6,036 bases of DNA from Candidatus Heimdallarchaeota archaeon (GCA_029882335.1 JAOUKW010000253.1:1-6036); one strand, 5' to 3'. Counted from the stretch's first letter, positions 1 through 5,759 are shown. Notes: generated from the letters alone by a model not told the origin. Numbers and translations: made by a program.

Positions 1-191
1 GCTGGAAAAACAAATATTGACAACCAAAAAAACATACTTCTGAATAGCCTTATTCTGAATTCTCTATCATCAAAATAATATGAATATAAAATTAGCAATA
101 TAGTGTCTATCAACCTAATTAATGCAGGAAAACAAATTAATAAAATTGGTATTGATATTTTTATTTTTGTTGATTTTTGGTGAGGATTCAT
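1..191 (-). CDS. Partial hypothetical membrane protein (N-terminus)
   Basis: An uninterrupted frame of 63 codons starts at an ATG (191 down to 189) and runs off the left edge. It reads MNPHQKSTKIKISIPILLIC and onward. Residues about 13-40 are strongly hydrophobic (IPILLICFPALI, then DTILLILYSYYF), followed by a charged stretch (DDREFRIR) and a second hydrophobic run (FFWLSIFVF). This suggests a positively charged N-terminus followed by at least two membrane segments. A TATA-like stretch (TAAAAATAA on the minus strand, about 218-226) lies about 30 bases before the ATG, which suits a leaderless transcript. The gene diverges from nothing on its right except the insertion sequence, whose end is about 70 bases upstream. 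I do not recognise a family. In AT-rich DNA hydrophobic frames can arise by chance, so this is a moderate call. Confidence 0.45.
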   Translation of the reverse strand, partial: MNPHQKSTKIKISIPILLICFPALIRLIDTILLILYSYYFDDREFRIRLFRSMFFWLSIFVFP

Positions 192-259
192 AGTCAATTT
201 ATTAAAAAAAATTCAATTATTTTTACTTATCTATCTAAGAGATTAAATATACAATATTT

Positions 260-275
260 CCATCTGTCAACTTCA
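260..275 (+). repeat. Left terminal inverted repeat of the IS
   Basis: CCATCTGTCAACTTCA pairs with the reverse complement of 1686-1701 (TCACCTGTCAACTTGA). The perfect core is CTGTCAACTT, with mismatches at positions 1, 4 and 15. It lies about 80 bases beyond the transposase stop codon. Confidence 0.6.
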
Positions 276-354
276 GTAGTTTTTTCTAATTTTTGGAATA
301 TATTACCCCTACTTCCCTTTTTTTAAACCACCTCCTTAATCATTCTAGCTATCC

Positions 355-1125
355 TCATATTAATTGGGGTAATGCATATCGCCCCAATTCTTCTAAAAAC
401 ATAGGATTGAATTCCTTCTGACGTATTTTGTTTTGAATAATACCAAAAGATTCATAGATATATCTCATTAATTCCCATATCAATTCTAAAAAGTGGGCAA
501 GTGTCCACATAATCCATCGTAGCTGGATTTTGCTGCTACTCGTTCGGATCTTAACAGTTCTTGCATGACGATAGGTATTTTCTATACGAAATTGTTTTCT
601 ATAAATTGTTTTAGCTTTCTCAACAGAATATCGATAACGACGACTTCCTAATAGAATAATAAACTGAAGTTTACTATTTTTCCCTCTTTTGGAAAATAAA
701 TATCGCTCAACAGGATATTTGTTCTTACCCGTTATATAAGCAAAATTAGAGCCAACCTTACCCGGATATCTCTTTTTCTTGGATACTCTACCTCGAACAA
801 GGAAATTAATTTTCTGATCATCTAAAAACTCCAAGAGGTCTGCATCGTTAAAACCTCCATCCATCAGCAGACAATCAATCCTCATGGGAAGATTGATTTG
901 ATTAAGAAGTCGTTTTATAACCTCGATACGTCCCTGTTCAAGGTGATTGATAACAAAACCAATGGTCAGGGGATAAATCCATTTTTTATTTGAAGAAACA
1001 ATGGAAAGCGTTGTGAAACGAAATGCATTCCTCTTTTTCTGGACTGAATACACTGTTAGTCGCTTATCTCCATCATAAAGATGTTTACCATAATACTCTT
1101 CATTATGAAGGTCAATAGCCAACAT
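355..1125 (-). CDS. ISH3-like DDE transposase, catalytic frame
   Basis: This frame carries the RNase H-like DDE core of a cut-and-paste transposase that would act on the IS ends. Likely catalytic residues are Asp5 in MLAIDLHNEEYYGK, Asp89 in CLLMDGGF and Glu182 in FRIENTYRHAR. The first motif (AID-x-H...YYGK) and the segment IENTYRHARTVKIRTSS after the glutamate are what I recall for ISH3-group proteins. A hydrophobic helix follows (LRWIMWTLAHFLELIWELM, residues about 202-220). At 256 residues it is short for the family; the missing N-terminus is encoded by the preceding frame (1125-1463). It could be made by -1 frameshifting or slippage at the A12 run, or by re-initiation at TAATG. Otherwise the element is simply frameshifted and dead. 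No inactivating stop is seen within the core. Confidence 0.85.
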   Translation of the reverse strand: MLAIDLHNEEYYGKHLYDGDKRLTVYSVQKKRNAFRFTTLSIVSSNKKWIYPLTIGFVINHLEQGRIEVIKRLLNQINLPMRIDCLLMDGGFNDADLLEFLDDQKINFLVRGRVSKKKRYPGKVGSNFAYITGKNKYPVERYLFSKRGKNSKLQFIILLGSRRYRYSVEKAKTIYRKQFRIENTYRHARTVKIRTSSSKIQLRWIMWTLAHFLELIWELMRYIYESFGIIQNKIRQKEFNPMFLEELGRYALPQLI

Positions 1126-1463
1126 TACTCTTGGTATTTTTTTTTTTTGAACATTTGATGGTGCTTTACCTGGTTCTGAAATAATTCTGCAATTAACATC
1201 TCAATTTCATCTCTGGACTTGTAGCAATGACTTTTTGCCAACATAACCATCACCGTATCTGGCGATGGATATTTATCATTAGAACTACAAATATCCTCCA
1301 CAGAAGATTTCTTCAAGTCTACATCCAAAAGAATTCTCAAGAGTAAATCTGACTGATAATAAGTTGAAGAATTGATCCACACTTGGCTTTCAGCCAAGGC
1401 ACGATCAACAAAGTTTTTGACTGGTACAATAGATTTCAAATTAGTATTTTGGCTTGATGTCAT
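1125..1463 (-). CDS. ISH3-like transposase, N-terminal frame
   Basis: This 112-residue frame (MTSSQNTNLKSIVPVKNFVD...) precedes the catalytic frame and supplies what the catalytic frame lacks at its N-terminus. It is mostly helical by composition (VDRALAESQVWINSSTYYQS, PSPDTVMVMLAKSH) and is probably the DNA-binding/N-terminal part of the transposase. It ends FKKKKYQE, where the four lysines are an uninterrupted A12 run. Its TAA stop shares one base with the ATG of the catalytic frame (TAATG). A -1 shift in the A run would continue as KKKKIPRVMLAIDLHN and give one 369-residue protein, close to ISH3-family length. The start is the ATG at 1463. No strong Shine-Dalgarno is visible; a weak TATA-like stretch (1483-1489) lies about 23 bases upstream. 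Alone, this frame lacks any catalytic residue. Confidence 0.75.
   Translation of the reverse strand: MTSSQNTNLKSIVPVKNFVDRALAESQVWINSSTYYQSDLLLRILLDVDLKKSSVEDICSSNDKYPSPDTVMVMLAKSHCYKSRDEIEMLIAELFQNQVKHHQMFKKKKYQE
1137..1148 (-). promoter_or_regulatory. A12 slippage run at the transposase frame junction
   Basis: Twelve consecutive A bases on the coding (minus) strand encode four lysines, ten bases before the stop codon of the N-terminal frame. Moving back one base here, or adding one A to the transcript, fuses the two transposase frames in register. Runs of this length are known sites of transcriptional slippage or -1 ribosomal frameshifting in IS elements. Whether it is programmed or a replication error is not decidable from sequence alone. 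Confidence 0.55.
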
Positions 1464-1673
1464 AGTTATAGCAACTTTCAGCTAAAATACTCGTTTTGAA
1501 CCTTTTGATTTCTTGTCAGATTTGTGTATTATTTAATTATTTAGTTAATCATCTAAGCATTCGCTACTACTGATATTAAATTTTCAGTGTGATTTCATTT
1601 TATTAGACAAAAGTAACTATTGCAATTAGGATAGATCTTAAATTGATTAAAAAGACACATTAACGGACAATTT

Positions 1674-1696
1674 GTCATTTCTATTTCAAGTTGACA
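1674..1696 (+). repeat. Recurrent T-rich GTTGACA motif, copy A
   Basis: Matches the 23-position consensus (GTCATTTATTTTTCATGTT followed by GACA) at 20 of 23. It overlaps the right inverted repeat of the IS and lies about 120 bases upstream of the gene at 1819. Confidence 0.4.
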
Positions 1697-1701
1697 GGTG
1701 A
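1686..1701 (-). repeat. Right terminal inverted repeat of the IS
   Basis: TCAAGTTGACAGGTGA on the plus strand is the partner of the left repeat at 260-275, 13 of 16 matching. It lies about 220 bases upstream of the transposase start. It overlaps the end of a T-rich motif (1674-1696) that also occurs elsewhere in the window, so part of this similarity may belong to that motif rather than to the IS. Confidence 0.55.
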
Positions 1702-1736
1702 GTTATCCCACCACCGATTTTGTCATTATATCGTTT

Positions 1737-1768
1737 TTGTTAACTTATATAAAAGAATTGTTAACTTA
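1737..1768. promoter_or_regulatory. Paired 11-bp repeats, candidate operator
   Basis: TTGTTAACTTA occurs identically at 1737-1747 and 1758-1768, 21 bp apart start to start, about two helical turns. Each contains the palindrome GTTAAC. A TATA-like TTATATAA lies between them, and a partial third copy (TTGTTAG) begins at 1775. They stand 50-80 bases upstream of the gene at 1819, so a cooperative regulator binding site is a reasonable inference. No regulator gene is visible. Confidence 0.4.
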
Positions 1769-1786
1769 GATATATTGTTAGAAAAA

Positions 1787-1796
1787 TATTTATAAC
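1787..1796 (+). promoter_or_regulatory. Putative TATA box of the gene at 1819
   Basis: ATATTTATAA is centred about 28 bases upstream of the ATG at 1819, the spacing expected if transcription starts at or next to the start codon. This supports 1819 rather than the GTG at 1810, which would be only about 18 bases away. A second candidate, TTATATAA at about 1746-1752, would give a leader of roughly 40 bases. Confidence 0.4.
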
Positions 1797-1818
1797 CAAA
1801 TTATATCTGGTGTACGTT

Positions 1819-2604
1819 ATGGTAAGAATGATACCAAAAGCATATAATATGATCTATTTGAAGGATCCCCCATATGAGGATACCAAGATTGATCCTGAAA
1901 AAGATTATCGGATTCGTAAGTTTGGTCTAAATGCCTTGGGGATTGAATATGATCCTGAATTAGGACTTTTAGAATTATTAAAAACTAATCAGCATATTGA
2001 TTATGTTGTTGTAAACCATATGACAAAATTAGCCCCTAATATTGCAGAACTGAAAAAATTATTCAAATATGTGGATGAAGGTAATAATAAAAAAGTTTAC
2101 TTAATAGATGCCTTGAGACCGATTAATCGGACTCCTATGTATCTTACCACAATAATTAATCTCTATAAAAATGATCCTGATTTGGTGAAATGGTTAATTG
2201 AAATTAATGAATTATTCAAAGGGAATGATACTCCTGATGTTGGTTCTATAGGGAAATTAGGAGGTCTACCTGGACAATTTTCAATGGGTGGTGAAGATCC
2301 ACATGCATTACTGATTAGTATAATGGTAAAAACAAACTTGGTTAGTTTTCTAGATAATCCCGAGGAACTGGCAAGAGTGTTAGCATTTGAGATAAATTGT
2401 ATATCATGGGATGAATTATCATTGGAGGAAAAATATCTGCATCGCAAAATTAGATGGACCGATATTTTGTCTATAATTGATTCTATGGAATTTGGTGGAT
2501 ATGAAGAGATGTTGAAACCTTTTACAAAAGAATTAAATGATTACAGAGAATGGCGTTCTATGTTAGACGAAGATGTGTATTTTGACAATCATTATACTGA
2601 TTGA
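1819..2604 (+). CDS. Hypothetical soluble protein, 261 aa
   Basis: I do not recognise a family. The protein reads MVRMIPKAYNMIYLKDPPYE and onward. There is no signal peptide or membrane segment, and it is rich in Asp, Glu, Leu and Ile, so it is probably cytoplasmic and largely helical. A glycine-rich stretch at residues about 142-158 (VGSIGKLGGLPGQFSMGG) is the most distinctive piece; YVVVNHM (62-68) and KVYLIDALRPINRTP (92-106) look like buried strands and loops. The C-terminus is acidic with aromatic residues (DEDVYFDNHYTD). I chose the ATG at 1819 because a TATA-like box lies 28 bases upstream and GGTG (1809-1812) is six bases before it. An in-frame GTG at 1810 would add MYV, and an ATG at 1828 is also possible. 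It stands alone between the IS and the broken surface-protein gene and shares an operon with neither. The base composition resembles its neighbours. Confidence 0.8.
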   Translation: MVRMIPKAYNMIYLKDPPYEDTKIDPEKDYRIRKFGLNALGIEYDPELGLLELLKTNQHIDYVVVNHMTKLAPNIAELKKLFKYVDEGNNKKVYLIDALRPINRTPMYLTTIINLYKNDPDLVKWLIEINELFKGNDTPDVGSIGKLGGLPGQFSMGGEDPHALLISIMVKTNLVSFLDNPEELARVLAFEINCISWDELSLEEKYLHRKIRWTDILSIIDSMEFGGYEEMLKPFTKELNDYREWRSMLDEDVYFDNHYTD

Positions 2605-2634
2605 TAATGATTTATTACCACATTAACACATTAT

Positions 2635-2657
2635 GTCATTTATTTTTCATGTTAACT
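2635..2657 (+). repeat. Recurrent T-rich GTTGACA motif, copy B
   Basis: Matches the consensus described for copy A at 21 of 23, with GTTAACT in place of GTTGACA. It lies 31 bases after the stop codon of the gene ending at 2604. Confidence 0.4.
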
Positions 2658-2819
2658 AATGCAATTGTTCATGATGTCATATGATAACTAATAATAAAAT
2701 TATACTGATTACTCCTTTTCTGCAATAACTACTAAACAATAAAATGAAATAGTTATTTACTTGATTGAGAGTATTCTTCGTGATTGAAGAGCCTAGTTGA
2801 AAAACAACGACTGATAAAA

Positions 2820-2827
2820 TTTAAATA
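2820..2827 (+). promoter_or_regulatory. Putative TATA box of the surface-protein gene
   Basis: TTTAAATA is centred about 25-26 bases before the ATG at 2849. This geometry supports a leaderless transcript that begins at the signal-peptide ATG, and argues that 2849, not the later ATG at 3020, is the ancestral start. Confidence 0.5.
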
Positions 2828-2848
2828 ACATATTAAATAATCATTATT

Positions 2849-4231
2849 ATGGGAAAAATAAGATCAATAGAAACAATATTCTTAGTAATTTTGCTAATAG
2901 GCACAATGTACCCAGGAATAATTCATAAAACTCATGGTTCATAAACCGATGGAGCTGTAATTAATAAATTTACTTGGAATAATGATGATGTAATTGGGGG
3001 GATATTTCAAACAGATAATATGTATTTTAATTCTTGGGACATTAGTAATGGAAAACACTTATCAAAATTAAATCTAAGTGGTTATCTTGAATACGAGGTT
3101 GATAGCAGAACTGAGGAGTATTTATTAATAAATGATATGGTAATATTTTGTTTTAGTACTCAAAGATATCCAAGAGATGGAGAAGGTGCGTTAACCGTTG
3201 GGCCGACTTCTAACCATTTTTATCTTTTTTCTATCGATTTTTCAGGAAATATTTTTTATACAAATAATTCAACACAAGATTATTCTCCTCAAACATCTAC
3301 TTGTGAAAATAATATTGAAAATTATAAATCAATTGTATTTGATAGACCTATATATTTTGATGATTATTATACATATGAACCCAATGAAACTAGGAAGTCT
3401 TTAATTACTGATATTTACTATGTAGACAATAATAATTTGAGACAACAATATCTGATTTCTAACACCATAGCTCTTGGTTTTTCATATGAACTTGAATTGA
3501 TAGCTTTATCAAATTTAGGTAAATATTTAATTTATCGTTTAACAGAATATATTTTTGACGAAGGGAATTATAGATATACATTCTCAGGTACTACAATTGG
3601 TATTGTCAATTCTTATGAACGAACCAGAGAGGATTTTAAATTTACAGAGATGAATTTAAATGTATATGATTCACTACTTTGGAAAGATGATGATAATATG
3701 GTAGTTTCCTATAGTAGTTTAAATGAATTGAAATTTTATAATTCTGATGAATTTACAAATTATGAAAATATAAATCACAATTATAGTATAATCAATGGCA
3801 AATGGGTTGGTGAAGTGCCAAAATTTTTGGGATTAAAAAATGGTTTGTACTATATTTTTGATAGCTTAGGTAATGAAGTTGAATTACAGACAAATTACAT
3901 TGAAGACCCAGTGTGGAGTGAAGATGCAAAATATATCATACAATCTGGAGATAATGTTCATTTGATATATGATACCAATTCTGGTAAATTAATTCAGGAG
4001 TTTACAATTGAAAATTCAGTTGCTAAAATAAGTCCTAATAGTAACTATATTGCATTTACAATTAATAATGAAATTCACATATTCGATATTGTTACAAAGG
4101 AATTATTGCAGGTTTTAACCTTAGAACTTCCTGAAAATTTTTTATTAAAAATAATCGTTTTTTCAACAATTTACTTAATTTCAATCTTTGGGATAAAACG
4201 TTATCGAAAAAGAGGATCAAAAAAGTCATAA
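2849..4231 (+). pseudogene. Surface-anchored propeller-like protein, broken by in-frame TAA
   Basis: Starting at the ATG at 2849, the frame encodes a clear signal peptide: MGKIRS, then a hydrophobic core IFLVILLIGTMYPGII, then HKTHGS. Codon 32 (2942-2944) is TAA. The same frame then continues as TDGAVINKFTWNNDDVIGGI without another stop to 4231, 460 codons in all. The body has propeller-like strands; the best two blades are IYDTNSGKLIQEFTI and IHIFDIVTKELLQVLTL (residues about 373-425), similar to WD40/YVTN repeats. An earlier piece, SWDISNGKHLSKLNL, looks alike. Residues about 431-449 (FLLKIIVFSTIYLISIFGI) form one membrane segment, followed by a basic tail KRYRKRGSKKS. The expected protein lies outside the cell, anchored by its C-terminus; its ligand is unknown. 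Translation from the ATG at 3020 would give a 403-residue protein without a signal. A sequencing error or a recent nonsense mutation is the likeliest cause, since the remainder is intact. Confidence 0.75.
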
Positions 4232-4383
4232 TACCTTAAATCTCTGATCTTAATTGAGGATGCGACAATTATTATATGACTTTTCTACTAATTATACTTT
4301 TCAACATAAAAAGAATTTTATGTCATTTAATATCTATTTATGGATTGATAATGTAATACATTTTTTCAACTTGTTTGAAAACT

Positions 4384-4462
4384 TGGGTAATTTTGCTAAT
4401 TCTACTACCTGTTTTGGAGCTGCATAATTTGTCATTGTTGGAAGGAAAAACCCAAATTTCAT
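4384..4462 (-). pseudogene. 5' relic of a second luciferase-like oxidoreductase gene
   Basis: From an ATG at 4462 the minus strand reads MKFGFFLPTMTNYAAPKQVV then ELAKL. The intact gene at 4615-5442 begins MKFGIFIPTMGKYADPIQVV then EFAKL. The first 25 codons match at 65 of 75 bases (18 of 25 residues) with no gaps. After LAKL the similarity ends; the frame continues with unrelated residues to a TAG at 4336-4334, giving a 42-residue frame that lacks the whole flavin-binding barrel. The first-codon match and retained promoter suggest a tandem duplicate, now downstream of the intact copy, that lost its body by deletion. A 42-residue peptide could in principle still be made, but I see no reason to expect a function. 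Confidence 0.8.
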
Positions 4463-4552
4463 AAGAAAGTCTCTAAACTGTAAGACTATAAAATATTTCT
4501 ATCACTAGTAGTCAAATCATTTAATTTATGAAATTTATTTTTACTGTTGACA
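4463..4552 (-). repeat. Duplicated promoter region (relic copy)
   Basis: This stretch aligns without gaps to 5443-5532, upstream of the intact oxidoreductase, at 63 of 90 bases. The best-kept block (4481-4500, 18 of 20) covers the TATA box TATAAA at 4487-4492 (plus-strand reading). The constant offset of 980 bases over both the promoter and the first 25 codons shows one duplication event rather than chance similarity. Confidence 0.75.
4530..4552 (+). repeat. Recurrent T-rich GTTGACA motif, copy C
   Basis: Matches the consensus at 19 of 23. It lies at the distal end of the relic promoter and is related to copy D by the duplication, so it is not an independent occurrence. Confidence 0.4.
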
Positions 4553-4614
4553 ACACGTACCCCCACATACATTGTGGTAATATTGGATAAGGTGTCATAT
4601 TCAAGTCTTTAATT

Positions 4615-5442
4615 TCATAATTTTGGAGGTCCTTCTAGGATTTTTTCTCTCATTATCTCAATTGATCCTTTCCTAGGTGAGATGCTAAATAATACCCAAG
4701 TTACCCCTATTTCATTAAAACTGGATAATAAGTTTTTATTGTCCATCTCTGATGTTTCTAATTGTATGATTAATTCACCCTTTTTATCTGAATGTTTTAT
4801 TCTTTCATGATTCACAAAAGAAGTTAATTCTCGCAATTCTTCAATGGTCAAAGCCTCAGGCCATTGTTTGGATATTGGCATCATACCATCCCATTTTGCA
4901 CCACGAATAAACGGCTTATTGCCAGGCCACCTACCACCAATAAGTATCGGTATTCTTGGTTGTTGAATTGGCACAGGCAATAACCTCACATCCTTTAATT
5001 GATAATGGTTACCATCATAATCGAAAATCTCTCCCTTCCAACAAAGATCAACTATCTCTAAAGCCTCATCCAATTTCTCCCCCATATTTTTGTATTCCAT
5101 TCCAAATGATGTAAAATCAGATGGGGGTGCACCTATACCTACTCCTAGAATAATTCTACCACCAGATAGGACATCAAGAGTAGCCAATTCTTTTGCGAGT
5201 TGCCAAGGTTGTCTTCTTGCGACAGGAGTTATACAACTCCCTATCATAATTGTCTTTGTATTACTTGCAATTGCAGCCATCATAATATTTGCATCTAACC
5301 AAGGATTTGATCCTCCATGCATAATATGATCTGGAACAAATACACCATCCCATCCTGAATTTTCAGCTAATTTTGCAAATTCTACTACCTGTATTGGATC
5401 TGCATATTTTCCCATTGTTGGAATAAAAATTCCAAATTTCAT
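4615..5442 (-). CDS. LLM-class flavin/F420-dependent oxidoreductase
   Basis: The protein (275 residues) belongs to the luciferase-like monooxygenase superfamily, cytoplasmic TIM-barrel enzymes that use FMN or, commonly in archaea, coenzyme F420 for hydride transfer. The substrate cannot be told from sequence. Motifs seen: first barrel strand MKFGIFIPTM (1-10); GWDGVFVPDHIM (30-41); the family hallmark LATLDVLSGGRIILGVGIG (86-104); and PRIPILIGGRWPGNKPFIRG with WDGMMP (162-189), which usually contributes to cofactor phosphate binding. It is a little shorter than many family members (about 280-340) but complete at both ends. The ATG at 5442 is supported by a TATA box 27-28 bases upstream, so the transcript is probably leaderless. 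It is transcribed alone, toward a relic of its own duplicate at 4384-4462. The choice of F420 over FMN is inference from the archaeal context. Confidence 0.92.
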   Translation of the reverse strand: MKFGIFIPTMGKYADPIQVVEFAKLAENSGWDGVFVPDHIMHGGSNPWLDANIMMAAIASNTKTIMIGSCITPVARRQPWQLAKELATLDVLSGGRIILGVGIGAPPSDFTSFGMEYKNMGEKLDEALEIVDLCWKGEIFDYDGNHYQLKDVRLLPVPIQQPRIPILIGGRWPGNKPFIRGAKWDGMMPISKQWPEALTIEELRELTSFVNHERIKHSDKKGELIIQLETSEMDNKNLLSSFNEIGVTWVLFSISPRKGSIEIMREKILEGPPKL

Positions 5443-5466
5443 AAAGGGTTCTTCATATAGTAAAAC

Positions 5467-5472
5467 TATAAA
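5467..5472 (-). promoter_or_regulatory. TATA box of the oxidoreductase gene
   Basis: TATAAA on the plus strand (TTTATA on the coding strand), centred about 27-28 bases before the ATG and preceded on the coding strand by the purine-rich AGAAATAC, a plausible BRE. It is preserved in the duplicated relic at 4487-4492. Confidence 0.55.
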
Positions 5473-5509
5473 GTATTTCTATAGCAATATAACAAATCGT
5501 GTGATTTAT

Positions 5510-5532
5510 ACCATTTATTTTTAATGTTGACA
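5510..5532 (+). repeat. Recurrent T-rich GTTGACA motif, copy D
   Basis: Matches the consensus at 20 of 23. It lies about 70-90 bases upstream of the intact oxidoreductase start, pointing away from it on the plus strand. Confidence 0.4.
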
Positions 5533-5699
5533 CAATTGTATTTAAAAATAGAGTGCAATTTAGACTTATGTCATTTATTATTCATATAGTCTATTTTTGA
5601 TTTTTGTGTTCTTATTCCACAAATAGTATGATACCAATAGAGTTATTCAGAAATTATTTGAGGTTTGAATCTATCGGCTTAACGTTAATCCTTACAAAT
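5533..5699. other. AT-rich spacer between oxidoreductase promoter and TnpB element
   Basis: No coding frame is supported. It contains a partial copy of the T-rich motif at 5570-5592, whose 5566-5585 part matches 2631-2650 at 19 of 20 bases, and the palindrome TTAACGTTAA at 5679-5688 close to the TnpB element end. Confidence 0.4.
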
Positions 5700-5759
5700 T
5701 AACGCTCTAAGAGATATGCAATTGCCTTGATCTCTATAGGTGAAGCCACACCTTCTCTC
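5700..5759 (-). ncRNA. Right end of TnpB element, probable guide-RNA (omega RNA) scaffold end
   Basis: Just after the tnpB stop codon the minus strand has a hairpin AGGTG/CACCT (5738-5753), then AGAGAT/ATCTCT (5710-5735) with GCAATTGC in its loop. In IS200/IS605 elements the tnpB 3' region is transcribed into an RNA that ends at the element's right end and takes its guide from flanking DNA. By analogy, the scaffold would overlap the end of tnpB and finish near 5700, with the guide below that. The exact boundary is inferred, not seen. Confidence 0.4.

Larger units (their letters stand above)
260..1701 (-). mobile_element. ISH3-like insertion sequence, about 1.44 kb
   Basis: The element is bounded by imperfect inverted repeats (260-275 and 1686-1701, 13 of 16 bases matching) that enclose a two-frame DDE transposase. 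The size fits ISH3-group elements, which are usually about 1.2-1.5 kb. The transposase runs leftward. I found no convincing target-site duplication next to the ends, so the exact boundaries may be off by several bases, or the copy may be old or rearranged. The element sits between the left membrane-protein gene and the gene at 1819. Family assignment rests on my reading of the transposase motifs. Confidence 0.7.
2605..2848. other. AT-rich spacer between genes
   Basis: No coding frame is supported here. It holds one copy of the recurrent T-rich motif (2635-2657), which begins 31 bases after the stop codon and could double as a T-rich terminator. It also holds a small GTTG/CAAC hairpin (2796-2808) and the promoter of the next gene (2820-2827). 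Confidence 0.5.
4232..4614. other. Spacer containing a gene relic
   Basis: No intact gene lies here. The left part (4232-4333) is plain AT-rich DNA with T-rich runs that could end transcription of the surface-protein gene. The centre (about 4384-4552) is a decayed copy of the start and promoter of the oxidoreductase gene. The part next to the oxidoreductase stop codon (4553-4614) shows only faint resemblance to 5533-5595. Confidence 0.6.
5443..5532 (-). repeat. Promoter region of the oxidoreductase (duplicated copy)
   Basis: This is the partner of 4463-4552, equal in length and 70% identical. It contains the TATA box and, at its distal end (5510-5532), one copy of the recurrent T-rich motif ending in GTTGACA. 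Conservation is patchy: best at the TATA block and at the distal motif, poor between them, hinting that these two sites are functional. Confidence 0.7.

Noticed and set aside
325..337. Strong Shine-Dalgarno-like AAGGAGGTGG on the minus strand after the transposase stop
   Set aside because: No start codon or open frame follows at usable spacing, so it is probably coincidental or part of the IS 3' region.
1810..1818. GTG at 1810 as start of the hypothetical gene
   Set aside because: Only about 18 bases from the TATA-like box, and its GGTG context works better as a ribosome-binding site for the ATG at 1819. It cannot be excluded.
2163..2447. 94-codon open frame on the minus strand inside the gene at 1819-2604
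   Set aside because: Antisense shadow of a well-formed gene; its composition (Ser, Asn, Phe rich) resembles no family and it has no promoter of its own.
2796..2808. GTTG-AAAAA-CAAC hairpin as a terminator
   Set aside because: Only four base pairs and about 190 bases after the preceding stop codon; too weak.
2942..2944. Recoding of the stop (selenocysteine or pyrrolysine) in the surface-protein gene
   Set aside because: The codon is TAA; known recoding uses TGA or TAG, and no structured element follows.
3198..3404. 68-codon plus-strand frame within the propeller-like gene
   Set aside because: Very Ile/Leu-rich out-of-frame reading of AT-rich DNA; the overlapping frame is clearly the coding one.
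5090..5329. 79-codon plus-strand frame opposite the oxidoreductase
   Set aside because: Antisense to the conserved LLM core; no independent support.
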